Shown: positions 1 to 9,573 of the stretch, piece by piece | How the letters are laid out: each line of letters starts with the position of its first letter | Numbering within the stretch: position 1 is the first letter of the stretch | Assembly: GCF_036967205.1 (NCBI RefSeq) | Contig: NZ_CP146022.1 | Span: forward strand, 3,720,001-3,784,000 | Source: Streptomyces sp. Q6 | GTDB taxonomy: Bacteria; Actinomycetota; Actinomycetes; Streptomycetales; Streptomycetaceae | Reading direction: 5' to 3' | Length of the DNA: 64,000 nt | Made by a program: the position numbers and the translations under genes | The notes under the pieces: model-generated | Database searches by the model: none | Told to the model about the DNA's origin: nothing | Seen by the model: the letters and a program-made list of their open reading frames with translations, nothing else

Positions 1-1
1 C

Positions 2-397
2 TGGGAGCTGCGGGCGGTGGACGGCTCGAACAACTACAGCGAGGCCGTCACCGTCCACGCGACCGAGCAGGACACCCGGCCCGCCGAGGCGACCGCGCCC
101 GGCTCCCCGGTGACCGGGCTCGACGCCGTGGCGAACGCGGGCGACGCCGCCCTGAACTGGACCGCGGTCGACGGGGCCACGGCGTACCGCGTGTACCGCT
201 GGGACCGTGCCGCGGGCGCCTACACGCGGATCGCCGAGGGGGCGCTGGTGAACTCGGGCAACGACGCCTTCCGGCACTACCGGGACGAGGACGCCCCGGC
301 CGGAACGGCCGTCTACTACCGGGTGACGGCGGTGGCCGCGGACGGCACCGAGTCCGCTCCGGCGCTCGCCGCGGTGGTGATCCCGCCCGTGTCCTGA
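2..397 (+). CDS. Fibronectin type III domain protein, C-terminal fragment
   Basis: The frame is open from the left edge of the window to a TGA at 395-397, so only the last ~131 residues of a longer protein are present. Residues ~40-125 read as one fibronectin type III beta-sandwich ([16 protein letters not shown], then [16 protein letters not shown]). FN3 modules of this sort are usually carried by secreted or cell-surface actinobacterial proteins such as glycoside hydrolases and peptidases, but the catalytic part lies outside the window, so the protein's function cannot be named. argS follows on the same strand 127 bp later and is probably independent. Confidence 0.75.
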   Translation, partial: WELRAVDGSNNYSEAVTVHATEQDTRPAEATAPGSPVTGLDAVANAGDAALNWTAVDGATAYRVYRWDRAAGAYTRIAEGALVNSGNDAFRHYRDEDAPAGTAVYYRVTAVAADGTESAPALAAVVIPPVS

Positions 398-524
398 GGT
401 GACGGGCCCGGGGGTGGGGCGGGCGGGCGGTAATCCGTGCGACCGCCCGCTCCGCCCCGTGGGAGACTGGGGACGTCTTCGGTATCCCTACCTGTACTCC
501 TACGAGCGGAACGGCATCCTCTCC

Positions 525-2303
525 ATGGCCTCGGTCACGTCCCTCACGTCCTCCGTCCACCAGCGTCTCTCCGACGCCCTCGTCGCCGCCCTCCCCGAGG
601 CCGGTACGGGCGCGGATCCGCTGCTGCGACGTAGCGACCGGGCGGACTACCAGGCCAACGGGATCCTGGCGCTCGCCAAGAAGGCCAAGGCGAACCCGCG
701 GGAGCTGGCCACCCAGGTCGTCGAGAAGATCGTGACCGGTGACCTGCTCGCCGACGTCGAGGTCTCGGGTCCCGGCTTCCTGAACGTCACGGTCACCGAC
801 CGGGCGATCACCGAGACGCTCGCCGCCCGTGCCGCGGACGGCGACCGGCTCGGCGTGCCCACGAAGGACCGGCCGGGCATCACGGTCGTCGACTACGCCC
901 AGCCGAACGTGGCGAAGGAGATGCACGTCGGCCACCTGCGGTCGGCGGTCATCGGGGACGCGCTGCGCGGCATGCTCGACTTCACCGGCGAGCGGACGAT
1001 CGGCCGGCACCACATCGGCGACTGGGGCACCCAGTTCGGCATGCTCATCCAGTACCTGATCGAGAACCCCGACGCCCTGGCCCCGGCCGCCGAGGACGCG
1101 GTCGACGGCGAGCAGGCGATGAGCAACCTCAACCGGGTGTACAAGGCCTCGCGCGCCGTCTTCGACGCGGACGAGGACTTCAAGGAGCGGGCCCGCAAGC
1201 GGGTCGTGGCGCTCCAGTCCGGTGACAAGGAGACGCTCGACCTGTGGCAGCGGTTCGTCGACGAGTCGAAGGTCTACTTCTACTCGGTCTTCGAGAAGCT
1301 CGACATGGAGATCCGCGACGAGGAGATCGTCGGCGAGTCCGCGTACAACGACATGATGGCCGAGACGGCCCGGCTCCTGGAGGAGTCGGGCGTCGCCGTC
1401 CGCTCCGAGGGCGCGCTGGTCGTGTTCTTCGACGACATCAAGGGCAAGGACGACCAGCCGGTCCCGCTGATCGTGCAGAAGAAGGACGGCGGCTTCGGCT
1501 ACGCGGCCTCCGACCTCTCGGCGATCCGTGACCGGGTCCAGAAGCTGCACGCCACGTCGCTGATCTACGTCGTGGACGTACGGCAGTCGCTGCACTTCAA
1601 GATGGTCTTCGAGACGGCCCGCCGCGCCGGCTGGCTGAACGACGAGGTCACGGCCCACAACATGGGCTACGGCACGGTCCTGGGCGCGGACGGCAAGCCG
1701 TTCAAGACCCGTGAGGGCGAGACGGTGAAGCTGGAGGACCTCCTCGACGAGGCCGTCGAGCGGGCCACGGTCGTCGTGCGCGAGAAGGCCGAGAAGGTGG
1801 GCCTGACCGAGGAGGAGATCGTCGAGAACGGCCGGTACGTGGGCATCGGCGCCGTGAAGTACGCGGACCTGTCGACGTCGCCGAGCCGCGACTACAAGTT
1901 CGACCTGGACCAGATGGTGTCGCTGAACGGCGACACGTCGGTGTACCTCCAGTACGCGTACGCGCGGATCAAGTCGATCCTGCGCCGGGCCGGTGAGAGC
2001 GCCGGGCCCGTCGCGCACCCGGAGCTCGCGCTCGCCCCGGCGGAGCGGGCCCTCGGCCTGCACCTGGACGCGTTCGGCGACACGGTCTTCGAGGCGGCGG
2101 CCGAGTACGCGCCGCACAAGCTGGCCGCGTACCTCTACCAGCTGGCGTCGCTGTTCACGACGTTCTACGACCAGTGCCCGGTGATCAAGCCGCGCCCGGC
2201 GCAGGAGATCGCCGAGAACCGTCTGTTCCTCTGCGACCTGACGGCCCGGACGCTCCACGAGGGCATGGCGCTGCTGGGCATCCGCACCCCCGAGAAGCTC
2301 TGA
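525..2303 (+). CDS. argS: Arginyl-tRNA synthetase
   Basis: Class I aminoacyl-tRNA synthetase that charges tRNA-Arg in the cytoplasm. The 592-residue product has an N-terminal Arg-tRNA-synthetase domain, the HIGH-type signature HVGH at residues 134-137 ([16 protein letters not shown]), the loop [10 protein letters not shown] at the KMSKS position, as is usual for ArgRS, which often lacks a canonical KMSKS, and the C-terminal DALR anticodon-binding helices ([18 protein letters not shown]). The ATG at 525 is chosen because homology begins at MASVTSL; the frame is open further upstream to 399 but that extension is not protein-like. In S. coelicolor, from memory, lysS adjoins argS; here the next gene is an unrelated convergent HTH membrane gene. 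Length is normal for the family. Confidence 0.97.
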   Translation: MASVTSLTSSVHQRLSDALVAALPEAGTGADPLLRRSDRADYQANGILALAKKAKANPRELATQVVEKIVTGDLLADVEVSGPGFLNVTVTDRAITETLAARAADGDRLGVPTKDRPGITVVDYAQPNVAKEMHVGHLRSAVIGDALRGMLDFTGERTIGRHHIGDWGTQFGMLIQYLIENPDALAPAAEDAVDGEQAMSNLNRVYKASRAVFDADEDFKERARKRVVALQSGDKETLDLWQRFVDESKVYFYSVFEKLDMEIRDEEIVGESAYNDMMAETARLLEESGVAVRSEGALVVFFDDIKGKDDQPVPLIVQKKDGGFGYAASDLSAIRDRVQKLHATSLIYVVDVRQSLHFKMVFETARRAGWLNDEVTAHNMGYGTVLGADGKPFKTREGETVKLEDLLDEAVERATVVVREKAEKVGLTEEEIVENGRYVGIGAVKYADLSTSPSRDYKFDLDQMVSLNGDTSVYLQYAYARIKSILRRAGESAGPVAHPELALAPAERALGLHLDAFGDTVFEAAAEYAPHKLAAYLYQLASLFTTFYDQCPVIKPRPAQEIAENRLFLCDLTARTLHEGMALLGIRTPEKL

Positions 2304-2317
2304 CCCCTCGGGGTCAG
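2300..2317. terminator. Compact hairpin holding both convergent stop codons
   Basis: CTGACCCC-TC-GGGGTCAG is a perfect 8-bp inverted repeat. The TGA of argS (2301-2303) lies in its left arm and the TGA of the minus-strand HTH gene (2314-2316) in its right arm, so it can serve as an end signal for both converging transcripts. There is no T-tract. Confidence 0.5.
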
Positions 2318-3611
2318 GGCTGCTCCTCCCGCGTGATCCATTCGCCGCCGCCCAGCGGGTAGTCGTACCCGGGGCGGCCGACGTCGGCGCTCGTGCGGAA
2401 CGGGGTGCCGGAGTTGTCGACGCGTACGGTGCCGTGGCGCGAGCCGCTCGACCAGTCCAGGGTCAGTTCCCAGCGGACGTCGTGGGCCGTGGTGTGCGCG
2501 GTGACGTAGAAGACCTCGGGGTCGGACTCGCTGACCTTGTACGGGAAGTCGCGCTGGCCGTTCTTGACGGAGAGGGTGGGGCTGCCGTTGTCGAGGTCGA
2601 CGTCGAACGACTTGGTCTCGACGTTGCCGCCGCAGCCGACGCCCATCGCGTAGTCGTTCCAGGCGAGCGGCGCGGACTTGCCCGTGACGTGGACGTGCAG
2701 CGCCTCCAGGACCACGGTGTCCTCGCCGGTGCCCTGCACGGTGAGGGCGACGCGCTGCTCGCCCGCGGACACGGCCCCGTAGGCGCCGGCCCAGCGCACG
2801 GCGTCCTGCTCGCCCGCGGGCGGTCCGACCTGCTCCGGTTCGCTGTCGACGAGGAAGTGCTGGCTGCACGGGCTGTCGTAGACGTACGGGCGGGTGGCGA
2901 CGTTCAGGGGGACGGCGGCGGGGTTCCGGGCGCCGCCCTTGGAAGCACCGGGGCGGGGAGGGTCCCCGACGCGGACGCGGACGCGCTCGCGCCGGAGGAG
3001 GGTGTGCGGCTCGCCGACGGCGACGCGGACGGTGAGGTGCGCGGGCCGCGGCTGCCGCCGGTCGCCTCCGCGGCGGACCCGGCCGCCTGTCGCCGGTCGG
3101 CGGAGCCGTCGTTCCCGCCGCCGGAGGCCAGGTTCACGGCGAGCGTCACGGCCCCGAGCACGGCGGCGACGGCCACGGCGGCGATGAGTGCGGTGCGGCG
3201 GCGGGTCGGCGGGGCGGGGCGGTCGGGGGTGTCGGCCTCGGTACCGGTGTCGGCCTGAACCGTCACCTCCGGTTCGGGGGCCGCCGGGGTCTCCACGTGA
3301 GCCGGGACCGGCGCCGAGGCCGGGACCGGAGCCGCCTCCGGTGTGCCCGCCGCCGCCCGCGGCTCCCCCTTACGCCCCCGCCCCGCGTCCGCCAGGATCC
3401 ACCGGCGGTGCAGCTCGACGAGTTCGTCGGGGGTCGCCCTGCACACCCGGGCGAGGCGCTCGACCGGCGCGTACTCGTTCGGCACCGCCGTGCCGTTGCA
3501 GTAGCGGTGCAGCGTCGACGTGCTCATGTGCAGCCGCTTGGCGAGGGTGCCGTAGCTGAGTCCCGAGCGGTCCTTCACCTCTCGCAGCAGCTCCGCGAAA
3601 TCCCCAGACAC
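2314..3611 (-). pseudogene. Membrane-anchored HTH protein, split by a -1 frameshift
   Basis: The N-terminal part (3611 down to ~2950) encodes an XRE-like helix-turn-helix (LREVKDRSGLSYGTLAKRL, STSTLHRYCNG), a Pro/Ala-rich linker, one membrane segment (TALIAAVAVAAVLGAVTLAV) and a Ser/Ala-rich stalk, then stops at 2904. A different frame continues from ~2940 to the TGA at 2314 with a folded extracytoplasmic domain (ATRPYVYDSPCSQHFLVD ... GGGEWITREEQP). The two parts belong together in the Streptomyces family I know. One extra base in the G runs at 2950-2958 would restore a single frame. The GTG at 3611 is preferred because GGAGG lies 5 bases before it; an ATG at 3623 has no spaced ribosome site. 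The DNA target is unknown. Confidence 0.7.
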
Positions 3612-3798
3612 CCGTTCCTCCATCCCCCCGTGTCCCGTTCACGCATTCCAGGGCACGTACGTTCTTGCAGGCCAGAGCCCGTTTCAGCGTTCCAGCGTCC
3701 CCAACTGCCCGGCAGACATGGCCGTTGGGACGGATCACCCCACAAGCTCCAGTCATCCAAGCACCACACCGACCCGGACTTCGAAGGGGCTCGACCAC

Positions 3799-4491
3799 AT
3801 GGCCAAGAACCGCACCTCCCGCACCCGCTTCCTGACCGCCGCCGCGACCGTCGCACTCGCCGCGCTCTCGCTCACCGCGTGCAACGACGGCACGGGCGTC
3901 GACGACGAGGGCGCGTCCGTCCCGTCGTCCTCGACCCCCTCGGCCCCGGCCACGACGCCCGGCGGCGACGACGCGAAGCCCACGACCGCCCCCGCGTCGA
4001 AGCCCGCGGCGAGCACCCCCGCGGGCCGGGCCCCCACGGCGACGAAGGCGCCCGCCGCCACCAAGCCCGTCACCTGCCAGGGCACCGACACCAAGACGGT
4101 CGCGGCGCCGCTCACCCGTCCCATCAACCACATGCTGCTCACCGTCACCAACACCGGCCGTGCCACCTGCTACCTCTACGGCTATCCGGCCGTGCGGTTC
4201 GGCGAGGCCCAGTCCGTGCCGCCGGCCGACGAGGAGACGCACCCGCAGGCCGTCGTGACGCTGAAGCCGGGCGAGTCCGGCTACGCCTCCGTGCGCCTGT
4301 CCGGCGGTGACGACGGCAGCGGCGCGAACGGTCACACCGAGAAGTCCCTGACCGTCCACTTCGCCGGCCGCACCGAGGGCGAGCAGACCGCCCCGGCGCG
4401 GCCGGCGCTGCCCGCCGAGGGCCTCTTCATCGACGACTCGATCAAGGTCACGTACTGGCAGCAGTCGATGGACGACGTCATGTCCTGGTGA
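3799..4491 (+). CDS. DUF4232 lipoprotein
   Basis: A 230-residue exported lipoprotein. The first 28 residues are a signal peptide with positive N-region, hydrophobic core and lipobox LTAC (Cys28). Residues ~30-95 are a low-complexity Ser/Thr/Pro/Ala linker. The remainder is a DUF4232 domain, beginning TCQGTDTKTVAAPL with the typical NHMLLTVTNTGRATCYLYGYP segment, whose two Cys probably form a disulphide. DUF4232 proteins are common cell-surface proteins of unknown function in Streptomyces. The start at 3799 has GAAGGGG 9 bases upstream. Its last 14 bases overlap the end of the convergent ABC permease gene. Confidence 0.85.
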   Translation: MAKNRTSRTRFLTAAATVALAALSLTACNDGTGVDDEGASVPSSSTPSAPATTPGGDDAKPTTAPASKPAASTPAGRAPTATKAPAATKPVTCQGTDTKTVAAPLTRPINHMLLTVTNTGRATCYLYGYPAVRFGEAQSVPPADEETHPQAVVTLKPGESGYASVRLSGGDDGSGANGHTEKSLTVHFAGRTEGEQTAPARPALPAEGLFIDDSIKVTYWQQSMDDVMSW

Positions 4492-7006
4492 GCGTGGCGT
4501 GCGCCGGGGCCCGCAGCGCGGCGCGGGCCGGGAGCGCGGTCGCCGTGAAGGCGAGGACGGTGGCCGCGGCGACGACGCCGAGGTAGGTCAGCGGCGGCCC
4601 GTACGGCGTGGCGCTGCCCGTCATCCCCCGGCTGTACGCGCTGAGCGTGACGTAGGCGATGCCGGTGCCGAGGGCGACGGCGAGGAGCACCACGGTGAGC
4701 GTCTCCCAGCGCAGCATGGCCCGTACCTGCCGTGCGGTCGTGCCGATCAGGCGGAGCATGGCCAGTTCGCGGCGGCGGGCGGCGGTCGCCATCACCAGGG
4801 TGTTGACCACGGCGATCCCGGTGAACGCGATGATCAGGCCCATCGCGACCAGGTTGACCTGCGCCTGGGTGCCCTCCTGCGCCCGCTGGACCGCGTCGGC
4901 CCGCGTCCGGTCCAGGACGCGGACGGCGGCGAACTCCCGTACGGCGGCCCTCAGCCGGTCGGCGTCGACGCGCGCCCCGGCGATCAGGACCGACGACGCC
5001 AGTGGATGGTCGACGTGCGCGGCGACGACGTCGAACGGCAGCAGGACGTCCCCGAAGCCGAGGCCGCGCGCGTAGACGGCGACGACACGCGGCCTGACCT
5101 TCGTGCCGTCGCCCAGGGTCAGCGGCAGCCGGTCGCCGACGTCGACGCCCTTCGTGGCGGCGGCGAGTTCGCTGAGCGCGACCGTGCCGCGGCCGAGGTC
5201 CCCGACCGAACCGGCGACGGCCCGCGGATCGAGGGACGCCGTCAGCCCCTCGGGGGTGACGCCCTGAGCGGGGAACTTGTCCTGTCCGGCGCGGAGTTGG
5301 GTGCGGACGACCTCGGTGGCCGCGCTGACGCCCGGCACCTCGCGGACCGCCTCGGCCGCGGCGCGCGGCACGCCGGGTCCCGCGGCGGCGAGCACGTACG
5401 AGGCGGTGGTGCCGTCGAGCATCTGCTCGCGGGCCGCGTGTCCGGCCGTGGTCTGGGTGAACAGGATGGTGGAGGTCATCGCGACGGCGAGGCTGAGCGG
5501 GGTGACGACGGCGGCGAACCGCTGGGCGTTCGTACGGGAGTTGCGGTCGGCGAGGAAGCCGGCGGCGGGCGAGACACGGCGGACGACACCGCCGACGACG
5601 GCCGCGGCGACCCGGGCGAGCTGCGGGCCGAGCAGCGCGGTCGCGGCGGCGGCCAGGATGACGGTCAGGAACGTGACCGGGGTGGCGGCGGCCTCGGTGC
5701 GCAGGCCGGACAGGACGAGGACGAGGACCGCGTACCCGGCGGCCGCGAGCACGCCCGCGACCAGCCGCACGACGCTGAAGCCGCGCCCCGGCACGGACGC
5801 CTCGGCCAGTGCCTCGGTGGGCCGGACGCGGGCCGGACGGCGGGCGGCGGCGCGGGCCGCGCCCCAGGCGGCGAGCAGCGTGGCGAGGACGGCGAGCAGC
5901 GGCGGGAAGGCGCTCAGCGTCAGGTGCAGGGTGTCGGGCAGGGCGCCGACGGCGACGAACCGCGCGTACATCCAGCGGGCCAGCAGCAGCCCCGCGAACG
6001 CGCCGGCCACTCCCGCCAGCAGGCCGACGACGAGGGCCTCGCGGCCGACCATGCGCCGCAGTTGGCGCGGGGTCGCCCCGATGGCGCGCAGCAGCGCCAG
6101 TTCCCGCGCGCGCTGCTGCACGGAGAGCGCGAACGTTCCGGTGACGACCAGCAGCGCGACGAGCAGCGAGGTGCCGCCCATCGCGGCGCCGAGGCTGACC
6201 AGGCTGACGCGCGCCTTGCCCGCGTCGAGGAACTCGGCGGGGCCGAGGTCGTCGCCGGTCCTGACCTGCGCGGTCGTGCCGGTGAGCGCCTCGGCGGCGC
6301 GTTCCCGTACGGCGGTGACGTCGGCGCCCGGCGCGGTCAGCAGGCCGATCGTGGAGACGCGGCCGGGGTGTGCGGCGAGGCGGCGGGCATCGGCGGCGGA
6401 GAAGAAGAGGGTGGACTGCCGGTCGAGGGCGTCGCGCCCGGCGGGGGCGGCGATCCCGGCGATCCGGTACGCGGTGGGGGCGCCGGTCGACTGCACGGTG
6501 ACGCGTTCGCCGACCTGCTTTCCCGCGGCGCGCGCGACGGCGGCGTCGAGGACGACCTCACCGGCGCCGGGCGCGTGTCCGGAGCGCAGGGTGAACGGGG
6601 TGAGCCGGGCGGAGTCCCAGGCGTGGCCCCAGGAGGTGGTGCCGCCGCCGGTCCCCACCACGGCGGCGGGGAAGGTGAGTTCGGGGACGACGGCCCGTAC
6701 CCCGTCCACCCGGTCCAGCCGCTCGGCGAGGCCCGCGTCGATCCAGGCCCGCTCGGTCAGCGGCTTCGACTTGGTCTTCGTCTTGCCCTTCTTGACCTTC
6801 GTGAAGTGCACGTTCTGGTCGGCGGTGACGAGCAGCGGCGTACCGGCGTACCGCTCGGTGGGGATCTTTCCGCGCAGTCCGGTCTCCAGGAGCGCGGCGC
6901 AGGCGGTGACCAGGGCGGCCGCGCACAGCAGGGCGACGAACGCCCCCGCGAAGGCGCCCTTGCGGGCGCGCAGCGTACTGACGGCGAGAGAGAACATCAG
7001 GCCCAC
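4478..7006 (-). CDS. ABC transporter permease, FtsX/MacB type
   Basis: An 842-residue membrane protein with two FtsX repeats. Each half has a large extracytoplasmic MacB-like domain followed by three membrane helices (LLVALLVVTGTFALSVQQR; the C-terminal copy has FTGIAVVNTLVMATAARRRE), plus an N-terminal membrane anchor. The signature RARELALLRAIGATPRQLRR and its second-half equivalent RRELAMLRLIGTTARQVRAM are the coupling helices that contact the ATPase. It pairs with the ATP-binding protein encoded just upstream, whose stop overlaps this start by 10 bases, so the two are translationally coupled. Such pairs export or extract lipids, peptides or antibiotics; the substrate is not visible here. 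Confidence 0.93.
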   Translation of the reverse strand: MGLMFSLAVSTLRARKGAFAGAFVALLCAAALVTACAALLETGLRGKIPTERYAGTPLLVTADQNVHFTKVKKGKTKTKSKPLTERAWIDAGLAERLDRVDGVRAVVPELTFPAAVVGTGGGTTSWGHAWDSARLTPFTLRSGHAPGAGEVVLDAAVARAAGKQVGERVTVQSTGAPTAYRIAGIAAPAGRDALDRQSTLFFSAADARRLAAHPGRVSTIGLLTAPGADVTAVRERAAEALTGTTAQVRTGDDLGPAEFLDAGKARVSLVSLGAAMGGTSLLVALLVVTGTFALSVQQRARELALLRAIGATPRQLRRMVGREALVVGLLAGVAGAFAGLLLARWMYARFVAVGALPDTLHLTLSAFPPLLAVLATLLAAWGAARAAARRPARVRPTEALAEASVPGRGFSVVRLVAGVLAAAGYAVLVLVLSGLRTEAAATPVTFLTVILAAAATALLGPQLARVAAAVVGGVVRRVSPAAGFLADRNSRTNAQRFAAVVTPLSLAVAMTSTILFTQTTAGHAAREQMLDGTTASYVLAAAGPGVPRAAAEAVREVPGVSAATEVVRTQLRAGQDKFPAQGVTPEGLTASLDPRAVAGSVGDLGRGTVALSELAAATKGVDVGDRLPLTLGDGTKVRPRVVAVYARGLGFGDVLLPFDVVAAHVDHPLASSVLIAGARVDADRLRAAVREFAAVRVLDRTRADAVQRAQEGTQAQVNLVAMGLIIAFTGIAVVNTLVMATAARRRELAMLRLIGTTARQVRAMLRWETLTVVLLAVALGTGIAYVTLSAYSRGMTGSATPYGPPLTYLGVVAAATVLAFTATALPARAALRAPAHATLTRT

Positions 7007-7776
7007 GCTCCCAGGCGGCTCATCCGGTCGGCGACGCGGTCGGCGGTCGGTGCGGACAGGGTGTCGACGAGGCGGCCGTCGGCGAGGAAGAGGACGGTGT
7101 CCGCGTAGGAGGCGGCGACGGGGTCGTGGGTGACCATGACGACGCTCTGGCCGAGGTCGTCGACCGTCTCGCGGAGCAGGCCGAGCACCTCCTTCGCGGT
7201 CATCGTGTCGAGGGCCCCGGTGGGCTCGTCGCCGAAGACCACCTCGGGGCGGGTGACGAGCGCGCGGGCGAGGGCGACGCGCTGCTGCTGCCCGCCGGAG
7301 AGTTCGCCGGGGCGGTGTCCGGTGCGGTCGGCGAGACCGACCCGTTCGACGACGGACGCGAGGTGGGCCCGGTCGGGGCGGCGGCCCGCGAGGCGCAGCG
7401 GCAGCGTGATGTTCTCCAGGACGGTCAGCGACGGCATGAGGTTGAAGGCCTGGAAGACGAAGCCCACCCGGTCGCGGCGGAGCCGGGTCAGGGCGGTCTC
7501 GTCCATGCCGGTCAGGTCCTGGCCGCCGAGGGTCACGGTGCCTTCGGTGGGGCGGTCGAGCCCGGCGGCGCAGTGCAGGAAGGTGGACTTCCCGGAGCCC
7601 GAGGGGCCCATGACGGCGGTGAAGCCGCCGCGGGCGACACGGACGTCGATCCCGCGCAGCGCCCGGACCGCACCGGCGCCGCGGCCGTGGACCTTGCTGA
7701 CGGCGGTGAGCCGTACGACGTCGTCGGACAGGGACCGGTCGGGGGCGGGCGGGGCGGCGGCTCTGATACGAGGCAT
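6997..7776 (-). CDS. ABC transporter ATP-binding protein, LolD/MacB type
   Basis: ATPase subunit for the permease encoded downstream. The 259-residue protein has Walker A GPSGSGKST (residues 57-65), a Q-loop, the signature LSGGQQQRVALARAL, Walker B VVFGDEPTGALD and the H-loop MVTHD, all intact. The ATG at 7774-7776 is chosen because the sequence beyond it up to 7848 is not conserved-looking. The divergent LuxR/TrmB-like regulator begins 110 bp away and could control this exporter, although no shared operator was found. Operon with the permease. Confidence 0.93.
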   Translation of the reverse strand: MPRIRAAAPPAPDRSLSDDVVRLTAVSKVHGRGAGAVRALRGIDVRVARGGFTAVMGPSGSGKSTFLHCAAGLDRPTEGTVTLGGQDLTGMDETALTRLRRDRVGFVFQAFNLMPSLTVLENITLPLRLAGRRPDRAHLASVVERVGLADRTGHRPGELSGGQQQRVALARALVTRPEVVFGDEPTGALDTMTAKEVLGLLRETVDDLGQSVVMVTHDPVAASYADTVLFLADGRLVDTLSAPTADRVADRMSRLGAWA

Positions 7777-7886
7777 GCCTCCAGGGTGATCAGTCGGGGG
7801 GCGCTGCTCTAGAGTCAGAAAGGGCACCGCGTGACAGCTTGCTGCCATGCGGGGTGCGTCAACTGACAGGACGCAGGGGGGCGTTG

Positions 7887-8873
7887 ATGAGTCTGTCCGC
7901 GGTGGGGGTCACGGACGAGCAGGTGCGGCTGTACCGGTACTTCCTGAGGAGTCCCGGCCGGGGTGCGGGGGCGGCGTGCGCCTCGCTCGGCTGGGACAGG
8001 GACCGGGTCGACGAGGCGCTCGACGGCCTCCAGGCGAAGGATCTGGTGCGGCTCTCCGACAGCGCCACGGTCCTGGTCTCCGATCCGGCGGTGGCGGTGG
8101 AGTGGCTGATCGAGCAGCGGCTCGGCGAGCTCAAGGCGGAGAGCGACCTGGTGACGTCGGCCCGGCAGGTGATCGGCTCGCTCTCCGAGGACCACCGGCA
8201 CGGCGTCGAGGAGGCCCCGGCGGGCGAGATCGAGCGCGTCGACGGTCTCGACTCGGTCCGTGACCGCCTCGGTGACCTGGCGTTCTTCACGTTCCGGGAG
8301 CTGATGGCACTGGTGCCGGGGCCCTGGAGCGAGCCGGACATCGAGCAGGCCCGCCCGTCCGACCTGCGGATGCTGCGGCGCGGCATCCGCTGGCGCACGG
8401 TCATCGGCCCGGAGGCCCTCGCGGACGCGGCCACCTGCGCGTATCTGCGGGAACTCACCGCGCTGGGCGGCGAGGTCCGGTACACGGAGCTGGCGATCCG
8501 CCGGATGGTGATCTGGGACCGGGGTGTGACGATGATCCCGGCGAACCCGGACGACTACCAGCGGGCGACGCTGATCGTCCGGCAGCCCGGGGTGGTCGCC
8601 AACACGGTCGCCTGGTTCGAGCAGGTGTGGGAGGCGGCCGGCGCGCTGCCCGCGCGGGAGGCGCCGGACGACCCGGCCGACCCGCCGCTGTCCGACCTCG
8701 AACGCCGGGTCCTCGACCTCCTGACCCGGGCCGACAAGGACGAGTCGGCGGCCCGCGAGATGGGCGTCTCGCTGCGCACGTTCCGCCGGTACATCTCGGA
8801 CATCATGCTCCGCCTCGGCGCGGCGAACCGCTTCCAGGCGGGGCTGCTCGCCAAGGAGCGGGGCTGGATCTGA
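7887..8873 (+). CDS. LuxR-type HTH regulator with TrmB-like N-terminus
   Basis: A 328-residue DNA-binding regulator. Residues ~1-75 resemble a TrmB-type winged helix (DEQVRLYRYFLRSPGRGA), the middle a sensor region related to phospholipase-D-like or phosphate-binding folds, and the last ~60 residues are a LuxR-type four-helix HTH (LTRADKDESAAREMGVSLRT, FRRYISDIMLRLGA). Streptomyces has many members of this architecture, often next to transporters or peptide clusters. The ATG at 7887 follows an AGGGGGG ribosome site at suitable distance. It diverges from the ABC exporter operon, which makes that operon a candidate target (inference). Confidence 0.8.
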   Translation: MSLSAVGVTDEQVRLYRYFLRSPGRGAGAACASLGWDRDRVDEALDGLQAKDLVRLSDSATVLVSDPAVAVEWLIEQRLGELKAESDLVTSARQVIGSLSEDHRHGVEEAPAGEIERVDGLDSVRDRLGDLAFFTFRELMALVPGPWSEPDIEQARPSDLRMLRRGIRWRTVIGPEALADAATCAYLRELTALGGEVRYTELAIRRMVIWDRGVTMIPANPDDYQRATLIVRQPGVVANTVAWFEQVWEAAGALPAREAPDDPADPPLSDLERRVLDLLTRADKDESAAREMGVSLRTFRRYISDIMLRLGAANRFQAGLLAKERGWI

Positions 8874-8885
8874 CAGGGTCGGCCC

Positions 8886-9545
8886 ATGCCTTCGCCGTAC
8901 GTCGATGAACTCGCCGCCCGCGCCCGTGCCCTGGCCCGCGCCGACGGCTCCGCCCGCCGCGTCCTGGGCATCGCGGGCCCGCCGGGCGCGGGCAAGACCA
9001 CGCTCGCCGAGGCGGTGGTCGGCGCCCTGGACGGCCTGGCCGCGCTCGTCCCCATGGACGGCTTCCACCTCGCTGACACCGAACTGGCCCGCCTGGGCCG
9101 TGCGGACCGCAAGGGTGCGCCGGACACGTTCGACGCGTACGGGTACGCGGCGCTGCTGACCCGGCTGCGCACTCCGCGCGACGGCGAGACGGTGTACGCG
9201 CCGTGCTTCGAGCGGGAGCTGGAGCAGCCGGTCGCGGGAGCGCTCCCGGTGCCGCCGGACGTCCCGCTGGTCGTCACGGAGGGCAACTACCTGCTCCTGG
9301 ACGAGGAGCCGTGGTCGACGGCGGTGCGTCCGCTCCTGGACGAGGTGTGGTGGGTCGATGTGGACGACGAGACGCGCGTGGAGCAACTCATCGCCCGGCA
9401 CGTCGAGTTCGGCAAGAGTCCGGCCGACGCCCGCGCCTGGGTGCTGCGCTCGGACGAGGCGAACGCCCGCCGGGTGGCATCGGGCCGGCAGCGGGCGGAC
9501 GTGGTGGTGCGGCGCGCGGCGCGGGGCTGCGACCACGTCGGCTGA
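8886..9545 (+). CDS. P-loop nucleoside/nucleotide kinase family protein
   Basis: A 219-residue phosphotransferase of the uridine kinase / pantothenate kinase-like superfamily (YggC / fructose-transport-kinase-like branch). Walker A is GPPGAGKT (31-38); the acceptor-site motif MDGFHLAD follows at ~57; VTEGNYLLLD supplies the second acidic cluster; the lid helix contains RxxR-type residues (RHVEFGKSPADARAWVLRSD). The small-molecule substrate is not determined by sequence. It starts 13 bp after the regulator gene and may be cotranscribed with it. The convergent acyl-CoA synthetase gene ends 28 bp downstream. Confidence 0.85.
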   Translation: MPSPYVDELAARARALARADGSARRVLGIAGPPGAGKTTLAEAVVGALDGLAALVPMDGFHLADTELARLGRADRKGAPDTFDAYGYAALLTRLRTPRDGETVYAPCFERELEQPVAGALPVPPDVPLVVTEGNYLLLDEEPWSTAVRPLLDEVWWVDVDDETRVEQLIARHVEFGKSPADARAWVLRSDEANARRVASGRQRADVVVRRAARGCDHVG

Positions 9546-9573
9546 GCCCGGCCGCGCGGGTGCGGCCACGGGG

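Noticed and set aside
48-2258. 736-codon open frame antisense to argS
   Set aside because: Long antisense frames are expected at this GC content; the sense strand encodes a complete ArgRS.
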